From assembly GCA_032622095.1 (NCBI GenBank), contig CP136061.1:123022754-123086753 (forward strand): DNA of 64,000 nucleotides. Direction: 5' to 3'. The position numbers and the translations under genes are program-made. The notes under the pieces are model-generated. The model was not told where the DNA came from, made no database searches, and saw only the letters and a list, made by a program, of their open reading frames with translations. Source of the DNA: Siphonodentalium dalli (Eukaryota; Mollusca; Scaphopoda; Gadilida; Siphonodentaliidae). This document shows positions 21,005 to 32,091 of this stretch, piece after piece; the stretch's first letter is position 1, and each line of letters starts with the position of its first letter.

Positions 21005-22434
21005 CTTATAGGTTCAGGTTTGTGTTGCGGTTTCTGGAACGTCCTACATTGCATCAATGACTCTGCCAAAGGAGATATGACCAGTGATTTGTGTTTTCCC
21101 TCCGGTATTGGTGCACTGTGATCCATTGTGTGGTTCTGACGTTGGTATATAACTCGCGCCATTGAATGAAAAGTATTCTTTCCATCAATCGTCTCTGCGT
21201 TGATATCAATGTTATCATTTCCTTCGTGTATGAAGCACCCACCTTCTGCAACATTTTCCATAGCGCTTGGTACATATACACCGTTCTCCATTTTGACCAA
21301 CTCTTCCTGTGCAACACTTGTCATAAACTTCCGAAGTTCGTTGTATGGTATGCAATGTGCCAGTGAATTTAATATGTCTATAGTGTGTCTAGATCCATTA
21401 TCATGATGGAGTTGGATGGCTAAACCTACTTGCAACGGCATGAACTTATGTCCATTGTTGAACATGATACCTTCACAAATTGCTAAACACCTTCTAAGAA
21501 TACTATTCGTAGGAGTGTAGTCGCCATTAGGAGCATTATGTGCCTTTGAATCAATCAACCACAGGATGAGCATTTTCAGGGAATGTGGTATTCTGTTCTC
21601 CGATTCAGATAGCGAAAGTTGACTGGGCAACGGGTATGTATCTTCTGGGAATTGCAACCCAATCATTTCTTCTCTTATCTGTTTGGCAACAGTATGAATC
21701 TGACTATCAGTACTAACTGAAGTTACAAAACCACCAGTGGGCAATTCTTCTGACGATGCACATTCTCTATCCTGTTTTTCATTCAGTTTCATCACAGTTT
21801 TCATGGCATCATCAATCGTCATACGACTATTAAAAACTATATTAGAGCGACCTTGTCCATACTGGGGTTGAACAGTTATCAAAGTTCCAAAGTGCCTTTG
21901 TAAACGATTTTGTAGTTTGGATGGGTTATAATCGGCCGAATCTTCTGGCAACAAAAGCAAGAACTGGCGATACAAATCAGCCAGCAGAATAGCTGTGTTC
22001 TCCACCAAAACAACATTTTCGACACGTTCCACCACTTTGTCAAATGCTAGGTCGTGAGCAGTTATCTCCTTTTGAACTCGTGTGTTCGCTGCTAAATTTC
22101 GTTTCCCTGTATATGACGACATACAAACATTATGGTACAGAGCCTTCCTTTTCAAGAAATCATCTATCTGCAATCTATTTATCATAATGCTGTCATTTCT
22201 GCACTTCGCCGATGATAGCAATGTCTCCAATCGCTCCGGGGTAGTTATTTCATGCAGTCGTTTATCTTTTTTGTGAGAAGCTTTGTTGCATAAAACACAG
22301 TTTGACCAATCAAAGTCACATATAGTCGAACGCAGACACAAAGAATGGTCATTAGTTGTCTTCTCCGGTGCTTCGTCTGTTTCACTCCGCATTCGTTTTG
22401 CAGAAGACGGTTGCATTGATTCCATTTCTGCCAT
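21005..22434 (-). pseudogene. exon 1 of the antisense gene relic, Cys/His N-terminal region
   Basis: Open from ATG at 22434 for 476 codons to a donor at 21004 (AAG|GTGGGT). The visible order is a basic N-terminus (AKRMRSE near residue 13), then a probable zinc-binding pair CVLCNKASHKKD (near 46) and YHNVCMSSYTG (near 98). A region LQNRLQRHFG...QPQYGQGRSN follows around 175-200. After it come leucine-rich segments and a C-terminal EPIR that splices to YKDAL in exon 2. No stop or frame break is seen within this exon, so it may be younger or better preserved than exon 2. Reading beyond the donor adds only six residues before a stop. Confidence 0.7.
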
Positions 22435-22891
22435 TACCCTGCACCAAGTTATGCAACTGAAAATATATAAGAATACTTATACATGTACGGTTGAACAAAG
22501 CGTTCCAACATTCATGTTATAGAACAAATATTACACCTCTTTAGCATTTTTTCAAACAAATAGATTTAGCTAACAGTGTCACGCACGACTTCAATCAGTT
22601 ATCCTAATAAAAATAGTGCTATATCCGATAAATGCAGACCTATACTTATCTTTAATCAGGTTAAGCCACTACAAAGATATCCAACTAATTCAGTTTTTAA
22701 AATGAGCAGTGCTTCTCGTTTAGGGTGCATTTACATTGCTATAGAACTGTACACATATCTACACGCAGACTAGTGTAAACGGGTTGATATAGAAATGCAC
22801 ACAGAAAGAAAACGGTATTAGTTCACGTGAGCAAAAATCGTGTCCGCTATACGTCACGGTCAACGCCAAAGCATTGCGACAGGCAAATTAG
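22435..22891. other. upstream region of the antisense gene relic; no gene recognised
   Basis: Would hold the promoter of the minus-strand gene. I see no convincing TATA box or initiator. Confidence 0.3.
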
Positions 22892-24190
22892 TTTTTATGT
22901 TTACCCATACCATGTATGGTAAACATAGTGTCGTTGTCCGGATTGACCACTCGTCGTTCGTCCGTCCGTCCGTCTGTCCGTCCGTCTGTCCGTCCGTAGA
23001 CACTTCACATGTAATGCGATAACTCAAACATTTTCTATCCAATCAGAAGCAAATTTTGTATATGGGTATATCAGCCCAAAATACAGATCGAGTTCGAATT
23101 TGGGTTTGATCCGAGTTTTTGTTACAGAGTTATGGCCCTTTTTCTACTTAGAATTCACACATTCTGCCATAACTCAAACATTTGGTATGTGAGTTTCACA
23201 GCCCAAAATACAGATCTAGTTCGAATATGGGTTTGATCCGATTTATTTTAAAGGAGTTATGACCCTTTTTCCAAAATAAAAATTGAAAAAAAATTGATTT
23301 AAAAAAAAAAATACTTTTAACTTTTATAATAATAATAAAAAAAATGTCATTGACATTGTCATTTGTTTTCATTTAGATATTGATGATTATGATACAAGTT
23401 GATAAAAAGATTTCCAATGTGTCCCTTTAATTTTTTTAAATAATTAAAAACAATTATAACCATTATAACTCTGCCAAGGGTGCCCCGAATCACCACACCA
23501 AATTTGATTAAATCGGTCCAAAATCTTGTGTTATGTACTGGTAAATCTGTTTGGAGCAACATTAAATTCAATTCACCAATTGCATTTGGACTACTTAGCT
23601 ATTGATAAAGCTATATTATTTTCTGATGTCTCTTATGCCAATGTGCAAATAATCTGATAAAGAAGCCTGTGGTATCTAATTTAAAATAAAGATTCAACAA
23701 TAAACATCACATGATATTAACAGTAGACTTGGACATCTGGTCTGATATCATTATAATTGTTATTGGTTTAATAGAGGTCAGTGTTCAACATAAACAATTC
23801 CTGTGATTTTTTGACAGCTGTGCTATATAATTGATATTAATGGGTCAGTGGTGAGGTTGCTTATCTGTATACTAGGACACATTATTATTGTAAACTTAAA
23901 TTGGACTCTCTTAACCCAAGTATTCCATGTCCAGGGCACACCTACACATTTAACCCACGGACTTGCTGGCTGTGGCGGTTTAGCATTACAGATCCTGTAC
24001 CAGTGCATTCTCTTATATAAATGCCAGTGACCCATAAATTCCAATAATTTGTGTTATGTACATTTGTCTATAATAGTACATAACAGTATACTCTATAATT
24101 CAACACCAAAACTCTCATTTATCCGATCATATTAAATTTTTATCGCCAAGGGATGGGTTAACATCTGCCGATCGTGATCGGCCTCTCGTT
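22892..24190 (+). mobile_element. family E Helentron-like element, 1.3 kb, well preserved
   Basis: Head hairpin TATGTTTACCCATACCA/TGTATGGTAAACATA, microsatellite at 22960-22997, tandem CAGATCGAGTTCGAAT units. The end is GCCGATC-GT-GATCGGC CTCTCGTT at 24167-24190. It is similar over its whole length to 50763-52120. No protein is encoded. Confidence 0.65.
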
Positions 24191-24394
24191 ATTAATTGTT
24201 ACTAAGGGCTTGGCGAATGTGTTTTAATTTTCGTTATCATTTCAACCCGTGTATTTGGAATATTGAACACGGACAGGGACGTGGCAACATGTTCAACGGT
24301 TGGAAATTTCATACCTGACACAACATTAGTTGTAATTTCCAAACCAACAATAGATTGAAAATGATCTTGTAGTTTGATTTTCAAACATTTTATT

Positions 24395-24412
24395 GGGGGG
24401 GGGGGGGGGGGG
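24395..24412 (+). repeat. poly-G run of 18
   Basis: Uninterrupted G tract. Comparable C runs occur at 26729-26742, 38788-38802 and 45611-45622. Length in the assembly may be unreliable. Confidence 0.9.
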
Positions 24413-25093
24413 TATTGTTTTCGGACCAATATTTGCATAACTTCCTACTTTTAACGAAATTTGGGCTGGAATGGCCATCAGCTGGAAATTTTCCATCCTT
24501 ATCATAGGGGCGGGTGTCAGGTTGGAAATGTCCAGCACTTGGAAAGATTGTGTCCTGGTCCCTCCCCATGGCCAGTCATCATCATCGTATTTATTGTCTA
24601 ACAGCTATATATAAAAACTACATGTAATTTAAGAAAACAATATTGTCCTACATTTGGTCAACATTGTCATTGGAATTGTCATCAGTTGGAAATTTTACTA
24701 CTTTGGTCAAATAAAGGGTGTTGTAGGGTAACTGCATGATTTTCATTCTTTCTTCGAACCATTATCAAGTGGTATAAGGATACACTTTAAATACATGCGG
24801 CACATACCAAATCGCTGTTATCTGCTGATAGTTGATACATTTTTATGTCTGACCTAAACTTACACGACTCGCAGTGAATTGTCAATCACCAGAGTACTGA
24901 TCAGCGAGCGTTCAATATTAGTAATCATGTAGTGATCACAGTAATGTGCGACACGTGACTTCATACATATTTGTATACAGTTCTACATCAGTGTAAATGC
25001 AGCCTTATACACATGCCAGTTGGTATCTTCAATCATAATCAAGTACAACATGAAAACTTATGTCATTTTGGGATTATTCAATGAACTAAACAA
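24413..25093. other. no gene recognised
   Basis: Sequence between the poly-G run and the minisatellite. No exons, RNA genes or known repeat copies were recognised. Confidence 0.35.
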
Positions 25094-25795
25094 ATTACAG
25101 TTTAAAATTCAGACTTCGCTTTCCATTAAGACGCAGGCGTTTTCAATTAAACAAAGCACAATTTGAAAATTGGGCAGCGCTTCCCGTTAGGCGCAGGCCA
25201 GGAGTTTTCAATAAACAAAGCACAATTTGAAAATTTGGCAGCGTTTCCTGTTGGGTGCAGGCCACTAGATGTTTTAAATAAACAAAGTACAACTTGAAAA
25301 ATTGGCAGCGCTTCCCGTTAGGTGCAGGCAAGTAGGAGTTTTCAATAAACAAAGCACAATTTGAAAATTGGACAGCGCTTCCCTTTAGGCGCAAGCCACT
25401 AGATGTTTTCAATAAACAAAGTACAACTTTGGCAGCGCTTCCCGTTAGGCGCAGGCCAGTAGGCGTTTTCAATTAAACAAAGCATAATTTGAAAATTGGG
25501 CAGCGCTTCCCGTTAGGCGCAGACCAGTAGGAGTTTTCAATAAACACGCAAAGTACAATTTCGAAAATTCGACAGCGCTTCCCGTTAGATGCAGGCCAGT
25601 AGGCATTTTCAATAAAGAAAGTACAATTTGAAAATTGGGCAGCGCTTCCTGTTGGGCGCAGGCCAGGAGTTTTCAATAAACAAAGCACAATTTGAAAATT
25701 GGGCAGCGCTTCCCGTTAGGCGCAGGCCAGGAGTTTTCAATAAACAAAACACAATTCGAAAATTAGGCAGCGATTGCCATTAGACATTACCGGCG
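25094..25795. repeat. minisatellite, about 65-bp unit, ten to eleven copies
   Basis: Direct repeats with the core GGCAGCGCTTCCCGTTAGGC and TTTTCAATAAACAAAG. The core occurs near 25185, 25238, 25305, 25372, 25432, 25500, 25572, 25640, 25703 and 25767 (intervals 53-72 bp). Minus-strand frames through it are a by-product of the repeat. Confidence 0.9.
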
Positions 25796-25799
25796 TTAG

Positions 25800-26308
25800 G
25801 CGTTTTCAATAACTTAATTTCATAAATACCCATTGCTGACTGCTTTTAAATGTTATATAGACATACTGTGCAACATGACACATACTATTTAGATTGTAGG
25901 TTATGATCAACTAATTACCTTGTTAAAAGCAGCGATCCTCCTTTCTCTCAGCCAAATAGAACTGCGATTCCAATTTTCACCAATTTCCAATAAAAAAAAC
26001 TCTTAAATCACACCAAAATGATGAAAAATTTAAGAAAAAATACATTCAAAAAGAGAATGACTAAGTCCGAATGCACAGGGTAGTTTGGAAAATGAGCATA
26101 TTGTAACACAACATACATTTGCTCCTCATTTCAGTGGAACAGTGTAACACAAACTGTATTTTATCGTGATAATGGCTACAATTATTGTCAATTTTATGAA
26201 AGTCGGGTCATCTTTTCGGAGACAGTTTCCATGGTTACCGCACCACTTTCAAATTTTTTGACAGGACATATCTTGTAGCATATAACCTAACCTTTCATTA
26301 AGAAATGG
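25800..26308. other. no gene recognised
   Basis: AT-rich unique-looking sequence between the minisatellite and the long hairpin. Confidence 0.35.
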
Positions 26309-26423
26309 ATGTTGATTTTGTTGCGTTCCATAGAGTATGGATGCAAGTTGGTCTGACATTTTGTGTGGAACGCTGTCAGACCAACTTGCATCCATACTCT
26401 ATGGAACGCAACAAAATCAACAT
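26309..26423. repeat. perfect long hairpin, 50-bp arms
   Basis: Left arm 26309-26358 and right arm 26374-26423 are exact complements, with a 15-base loop. Part of the arm sequence (ATGGATGCAAGTTGG) recurs at 26532-26546. It may be a very young foldback MITE or a small-RNA hairpin; no evidence separates these here. Confidence 0.9.
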
Positions 26424-26721
26424 TCATTACTTATATTTATACTCAATCGAGACAACTGGCAGATTAAAAGCGTTTTAAGCGTCCATTTCCAACGTTATTA
26501 TCGTGGCTCGGAGCAAGTTGCGTCTACACTAAAATGGATGCAAGTTGGGGTCAACGCGCGACGTCATGTGACATAATTTCAACCAACCAACGTCCTGCAT
26601 TCATGTTCCACAACGCGAATGCATGTTTGAGTGTAAATATTATGATATATAAAAATTGCTTAAGTACCATAGGTATATTAAACTCCTTAAATATGGCCAT
26701 TTTGGGGTCTCTGCCGCTCAC

Positions 26722-27150
26722 CTATATACCCCCCCCCCCCCCAACAACGAGTTGTAGGGGGTATACTGGAATCAATTGTCCCTCTGTCCATCTAGCCATC
26801 TGTCCATTCGTCTGTCCATCTAGCTGTCCATCCGTCCATCTGTCCCTCCGTCTGTCTAGCCGTCTGCCCGCCGTGGATGCAATTTTGTCTGAGCTTTTAT
26901 TCCTACATTTTTTGGTCAATGTTTTTTAAACTTGGCACAGGTATTTAGTATCATGGGAAACTGTGCACCTGCAATTATGAGATCTGTTTTCAATACAAGG
27001 GTATACCTTTGTCCAAGTTTTTATTGCTACATTTTTTGGTCAATTGTTTTAAAACTTGGCACAGATATTTAGTACCATGGGAAACTGTGCACCTGCGATT
27101 ATGAGGTCTCTCCGACTTTTTTTTTGTGGAGTTATGGCATTCTGAAAATC
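26722..27150 (+). mobile_element. family F hairpin-headed element, partial
   Basis: The head TATACCCCC...GGGGGTATACTGGAATC forms a hairpin, followed by a CCATCTGTCC-type microsatellite and two GTACCATGGGAAACTGTGCA units. The 3' hairpin end is missing. Confidence 0.6.
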
Positions 27151-27323
27151 TTATTAAGACTGAAATATTTTAACTTTATACTACATGATTAAATATGTTT
27201 GTTAAGAAATCATCGCAACAGTTTTATTTACATAACAATGTTTCAGCATGCAAAATTTCATTATTGGAGAGCAATCCATAAATAACATAAGAACAAAGGT
27301 TATGTATTTCTCCATGTTCTTCT

Positions 27324-27548
27324 TTAACCCTTTCAGTGCCAAGTCCGATTTTTGTATCAACCCATATTTCCTTGATCATTTTTCAAAATTTATTGATTAT
27401 AATAATGTGATACATTGATGGAAAGAACTCTTAGAGCTCTTAGAGCTCTTTCCATCAATGTATCACATTATTATAATCAATAAATTTGAAAAATGATCAA
27501 GGAAATATGGTTTGATACAAAAATCGGACTTGGCACTGAAAGGGTTAA
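27324..27548. mobile_element. family B MITE (piggyBac-type), complete
   Basis: 217 bp (27328-27544) between TTAA sites, with termini CCCTTTCAGTGCCAAGTCC and complement. The centre has a duplicated TTAGAGCTC. It ends 105 bp before a MON2 exon. Confidence 0.85.
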
Positions 27549-27653
27549 TAGTGGTGATGTTTTTACAGACTTTTATATTTTTGCACATTTATCCACTGCG
27601 AGTGCCTTGGGTACCTTTAAATTTAAATGTTTTTTTCAACTTTGTCTTAATAG

Positions 27654-27829
27654 AAACTACAGTCATCTATTCTGGCTCCCCTTCAAGAGTTGTCAGCAAT
27701 ATCTCACAGTGACATCAGACAGAAACAGCTGGAGTGTGTTCTACAGATTGTACAGAGTAACGGAGATCGACTGGAGCATGGGTGGCCTGCAGTGCTGGGC
27801 GTCATAGGTGCAGTCAATAATGATCAGGG
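27654..27829 (+). CDS. MON2: MON2 internal exon (visible exon 2 of 4)
   Basis: The frame starting at AAA reads [14 protein letters not shown], then the strongly conserved [16 protein letters not shown], then [17 protein letters not shown], which follows the helical-repeat core of MON2 closely. The exon is 176 nt, enters in phase 0 after TCTTAATAG and leaves in phase 2 before GTATGT. The split glycine codon (GG|G) is completed by the next exon. Other frames here are open but have no family similarity. The intron before it is about 17.5 kb. Piggybac-type MITEs sit about 105 bp upstream (TTAA at 27545) and about 100 bp downstream (TTAA at 27928), so the exon lies in a very small non-repeat island. 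Confidence 0.92.
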
Positions 27830-27927
27830 GTATGTATACAGTGGACATGTTTATATTGGAAAACTTCTAACTTCACCGGGTAGAATATCGAGAACTATTT
27901 TCCCCGAGGTGGTGTGACTGGTGTCTC

Positions 27928-28105
27928 TTAACCCTTTACCCAACAAACGGCCAAAAACGGCCAAATAAAGCTGCAACAGCCTAAATTATAATTTTTAATG
28001 GGTTAAGCCAATGCATTCTCTTATATATGCGAGGCGACCTATGGTCGACTCGCATATATAAGAGAATGCATTGGCACAGGGCCGTTCTGTTGGGTAAAGG
28101 GTTAA
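27928..28105. mobile_element. piggyBac-type MITE with CCCTTTACCC termini
   Basis: TTAA at 27928-27931 and 28102-28105. Termini are CCCTTTACCCAACA and its complement TGTTGGGTAAAGGG. The middle is the family C stem (GCCAATGCATTCTCTTATAT). A related partial copy ends at 52266. Confidence 0.8.
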
Positions 28106-28251
28106 ACAGAAAGCAGGACTATTGACCCAGTCCGAAGAAATAGAGCTGCTTGCTGTTCAGAAGACACCATCGAGAGAAAATAACGCTCGCTATTCAACTC
28201 CAAGGCAGTCAATATGTGTTTTATTATATATGAGAACATTCTCACCTCGTA

Positions 28252-28482
28252 TTAACCCTTTGAGTGCCAACCCTAAACCCTAAACCTACAAAATAAGTCT
28301 GTTAAAGAATATAATAATAAATTATTAAAAAATAAATTTTAAAAAATTTAAAAAAAAAATGTTAGGCCAATGCATTCTCTTATATATGCGAGGCGACCTA
28401 TGGTCGACTCGCATATAAGAGAATGCATTGGCACAGGGTATATGGGTTGATACAAAAATCGACCTGGCACTCAAAGTGTTAA
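28252..28482. mobile_element. piggyBac-type MITE, family B termini with a family C core
   Basis: TTAA at 28252-28255 and 28479-28482. The outer termini resemble family B (CCCTTTGAGTGCCAA...GACCTGGCACTCAAAG). The core at 28357-28434 is the family C stem. Confidence 0.7.
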
Positions 28483-28970
28483 CCATGATGTCAGCAAAAT
28501 ACTGACCTCGCTCACCAGAATCGTGTGAATTCTGGCATCATGCCTATTTCTGCCTCGTGCTAACCGTGACATCAGCAGGTGGATAAATAGTTCAAAAGAC
28601 TATAGCATCGCTCCAAATTCTGGCCTTATGCACTCCAGATTTTGACTTCAGCAGGTGGGTAATAGTTTCGAAGACTTTAGCCCGGGCGATAGTTCGCTCG
28701 CTGGGCAATGGTCAGAACTTCTTGATGTACTACAACCAATCAAAATGCAGTATGACCCTGCTGTGAATGCAAGGTATATAATAAAATTCCCTTTTGTGTG
28801 GCTGAAGATTGAGTCCAATGGTAAATGTACTTAACCTGTTGATAAACTCCACATGAAACAGAGCATGTATTTTCACACACGATTAGCAGTTTCATTTTTA
28901 TGCTGATTATAGTATAGCACATTTTCTGTTTTGTTGACGGCTCAATTAACTGCAGTTATATTACGGGCGA
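28483..28970. other. no gene recognised
   Basis: Unique-looking sequence with repeated words (TCAGCA(A/G), GACTTTAGC) but no clear element. Confidence 0.35.
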
Positions 28971-29088
28971 AGCCCGCAAATAGTGTGTCTTTCATTTGCA
29001 GAATGAGGTCCCCAGAGTGTGAATTTAGTGATTACTAGTATATTCCGCTCAGTGGGCTAGCATCACCAAATTCACCATTTGCTTACAA
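28971..29088. mobile_element. family D MITE, one end only
   Basis: AGCCCGCAAATAGTGTGTC and the first palindromic end are present. The element is cut off after CACCAAATTCACC. Confidence 0.6.
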
Positions 29089-29110
29089 AAATTCTGACTG
29101 ACTGTAATCA

Positions 29111-29882
29111 TTTTTATACCCCCCGCAACGAAGTTAGGTGGGGTATACTGGAGTCAGCTTGTCCGTCCGTCCGTCCGTGGACACAAATTTGTCCGGAGTT
29201 TTTCTCAGTCGTTTTTTTATCAATTTCCTTGAAACTTGGCACAGACATCAATCACCATGGGAACCTGTGCACCTGCGATTATGACGTCTGTCGGACCTTT
29301 TTTGGTGGAGTTATCCCCCTTTTTCGACTTAGAAAATTTTCGCAACATGTATACTTTTGTCCGAGCTTTTATTCCTACATTTGTAGGTCCATTTTTTAAA
29401 AACGTGGCACAGATATTTAGTACCATGGGAAATTGTGCACCTGCGATTATGACGTCTGTCCGACTTTTTTTGGTGGAGTTATCCCCCTTTTTCGACTTAG
29501 AAATGTTTTTGGCAACATGCATAATTTTGTCCGAGCTTTTATTCCTACATTTTTCGGTCAATGTTTTTTAATCTTGGCACTGATATTTAGTACCATGGGA
29601 ACCTGTGCACCTGCGATTATGACGTCTGTCCGACATTTTTGTGTGGAGTTATTCCCCTTTTTTTACTTAGAATTTTTTTCGCAACATGCATGATTTTGTC
29701 CAAGCTTTTATTCCAACATTTTTCAGTCAATAGGTTTAAGATTAGGGTTATGGTTGTACACCTGCAATGGGAACTGTTATTTTATTATTTTAACTAAATG
29801 TTTACTGACATGTGAAACATCTTGGTATTTTAAAATCAGGGGGGTATCCGTAGTCCCATTGGGACAGTCACACCTCTAGTTT
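29111..29882 (+). mobile_element. family F hairpin-headed element, complete
   Basis: Head TTTTTATACCCCCC with the complement GGGGTATA, then a GTCCGTCCGTCCGTC microsatellite. Tandem units of roughly 170 bp follow, each with TTTTTGGTGGAGTTAT-like and CATGGGAACCTGTGCACCTG text. The end is the hairpin GTCCCA-TT-GGGAC plus CACACCTCTAGTTT. Its ends parallel family E (CTCTCGTT). No protein is encoded. Confidence 0.65.
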
Positions 29883-29885
29883 AAA

Positions 29886-30437
29886 TTAACCCTTTCTTTA
29901 CTAAATACTCAGTGACAAGGAGTTCCCATAGGAAATGTTCAGATAAGTTCAACAAACAACTATTATTTGAACATTTTCCTTCAATTAATAATATTCCTTC
30001 TGCACTTGTATTAGCATTTCGTATGTCTGCTGTTTGCACTCCAAATGACCATTCACATATTATAAAGTTATTATACAATGTTGTGTACAGTATGTGTTTT
30101 TCTTGTACGAGTCCAGCTTGTGATGAAAAGTTATATATGACACAACATTGTATAATGACATTTTTATTATTCATCTGAGAGTTACAAGAGTTACTGCGCT
30201 TTGATTAGAATTACTTCATGGCGTCACCTGGAGTCCCGATAACTTTTATAAAAGTCATATCGGACTTGATTCGCATCCAATATGACTTTCTGTGATGTCA
30301 GGTAGAATATTCTTGACACTTTTCCCACATTATCATGTGAAGGCTTTTGACCAATCAGAAATAGTGTTAGTAAAGTGATGGATAATAAATAGAGTTATAA
30401 CTGATTGGAAGAACCCATTTAGTAAAGAAAGGGTTAA
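29886..30437. mobile_element. piggyBac-type element with CCCTTTCTTTACTAAAT termini
   Basis: TTAA at 29886-29889 and 30434-30437 enclose 544 bp. Inverted termini: CCCTTTCTTTACTAAATACT at the left and CATTTAGTAAAGAAAGGG at the right. No transposase. Confidence 0.78.
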
Positions 30438-30509
30438 TCTCTTTGAGGATAAATACATTTCATGGTTTACAACATTTAATGCCATAGTACATAGGTGCAT
30501 AACTAAATT

Positions 30510-32091
30510 TGTGATTACTACAGCCTAGATGGCGACTTGGGAGACAACTTCTCCCAAACATGTGCCACTTCTCCCTATTTTTGTTCTCGGGAGAAGTGAC
30601 TTCTCTCCAGGCCTCAGCCTAGGGGTCCAGAACAAGGAGACTTGAAGTCTCCCTCCAGGAAATTTAGGGAGACTTCAGGAAATTTAGGGAGACTTCAGGG
30701 AGAAGTGGGGAGACTACCAAAAATTGACAATTTTCAAATATCGCTTTATTTTATAACATCTGACAATAAAAAATTTAAAAAGATGAAATAAAACTAAAAA
30801 AATTTGACTTTATCTGAAATTAGCTTAATTAATTGTTATTATACATTTAAAAATTTTGGAAATGTTTTGTGTAGCTATCATTTAAGCAAGACAATTATCA
30901 AGTTACAGTAGTAGTTAATTTTTTAACTAAATTAAAGTAGTATTATTTCCTAGACTGCAGCCTGGAAGATACGTTTGTACAGTCTGAATTATGATGCATG
31001 TAACTTTGTAAGTTTAATTTGGTCACGGCTGTAATGTGGGTGTCCGCTAAAATAAACAATAAGGACTAACTAACAAAGGAGTTGCAAAAGCTTTTATTAA
31101 TTAATGGCCTCCCTTAATTAATGCCAACATCACTGGTATAATCCGATTAAAGCAATAAACTTGACATTATTTTATTTACGGAAGCGGTCTCTTCAAAAAG
31201 TCCGACGCGTTACCGAAACGAACTTCCGAAGCGCCTGGTACATACTCTGATAATGTCGTAATTGTTTTATATCTGAAAAGCGGGACGGCGGTCTTTTAAG
31301 TTAATTAAAACATTTATTTGTGACACTCACGATGGTCAGTAACAACACAGATGCGAACATCTCATCGTGTTTTCAGCGTGTCAAAACATTCGTGATTAAC
31401 ATTCATTACCGCAAAGGGATCGAACAAAGGCGACTGAATAACAACACAAAACAATAGGTCATATTTTATTTTTTATTTTAAACACTTGGGTCTTTGTCTC
31501 TGCATCGTCTGTTTCTTTTTGGGATGGCTGCCACAATTCATCTATATACGGACATGTCCGGGGGGAAAAAACTAGGAAAAAATAAAGAAAAAAAAAATAA
31601 ATAATTCCCCCTAAAATTGAAGGCGACTTCGATTTCGCCTTAGAGTGACGACAGGGCGAAGTCAGCGACAGTAAGGTGACAATCTCGCCCGAGTCGCCTT
31701 GTGAGCTGAGTCCTGCTTCTCTCTTATATACCAGTATCCATATTTCAAAACAGCATATTTTAAGTTTATTTACTGATTATAATGCTGTACTTACTGTAAT
31801 GCTCTAAATAATCGACTCCTTAAACACAGTCCTGAAAAATTACCCATAATTCTGCTGTGGTTAAGGAGTCGATCATTTAGGGCATTACTGTACTCATTAT
31901 AATGGTATTATCAAATCAATGAGATTTTGTAGTTTATGATACTTATTGAATCAGAGAAAGGTGAGGATTGAGAATAAACTAAACTTCAGTCTTTATGACT
32001 TCTCCCTGACAGTCCACTTCTCCCTAATAATCTAATAGGGAGAAGTGAATTCTCCCAATTTGATTTTTCTAGGCTGGTCCCTGTGTGATTA
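30510..32091. mobile_element. second hAT-type non-autonomous element, 1,566 bp
   Basis: The 8-bp repeat TGTGATTA lies at 30510-30517 and 32084-32091. The right end complement reads CAGGGACCAGCCTAGA, like a hAT terminus, and the left end CTACAGCCTAGA is a decayed version. Subterminal TTGGGAGA and ACTTCTCCC motifs occur in both ends. It contains a tandem AAATTTAGGGAGACTTCAGG (30660-30700) and a family A MITE. No long open frame. Confidence 0.7.
31794..31890. mobile_element. family A MITE (Tc1/mariner-type), short
   Basis: 97 bp with TA flanks, outer arms only (CTGTAATGCTCTAAATAATC and GGGCATTACTG). It is inserted in the hAT-type element. Confidence 0.7.

Larger units (their letters stand above)
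17060..22434 (-). pseudogene. broken two-exon gene of a multicopy invertebrate protein family
   Basis: On the minus strand, four coding blocks follow each other in the order I know from a large uncharacterised family found in many copies in cnidarian and mollusc genomes. The first is an N-terminal Cys/His region (exon 1). The second, after the intron, contains DQQLYAIAQQVKWL, RLGGFHELS and GKLWGDGGLRDILVDSDVYA. The third contains QFVVRAIPGAFNSTWTDMA and the fourth FHDDGSMRKCKKSDLLHKLEE. The function is unknown; multiple copies suggest a mobile origin, which is an inference. The copy carries at least three lesions: a frame change between about 20130 and 20200, a 1,077-bp hAT insertion at 18195-19271, and a one-base loss near 17666. 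The 3' end past 17207 is also degraded. It lies antisense in a MON2 intron. Confidence 0.7.
10190..27653 (+). other. MON2: MON2 intron, about 17.5 kb
   Basis: Bounded by a GTAAGA donor and a TTAATAG acceptor between two exons of compatible phase (0/0). It holds hairpin-headed elements, a complete antisense gene relic (17060-22434), a SINE, a hAT-type element, a minisatellite and a long perfect hairpin. No further MON2 coding sequence was recognised, and the two flanking exons are contiguous in the family alignment as I know it. Confidence 0.7.

Noticed and set aside
25143-25688. Minus-strand frames of 109 and 71 residues with repeated GLRLTGSAAQFSN
   Set aside because: They are translations of the 65-bp minisatellite and are broken by unit-length changes.
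25094-25795. CRISPR-like appearance of the regularly spaced 65-bp repeats
   Set aside because: The whole unit is repeated with no unique spacers, and the genome is an animal's.
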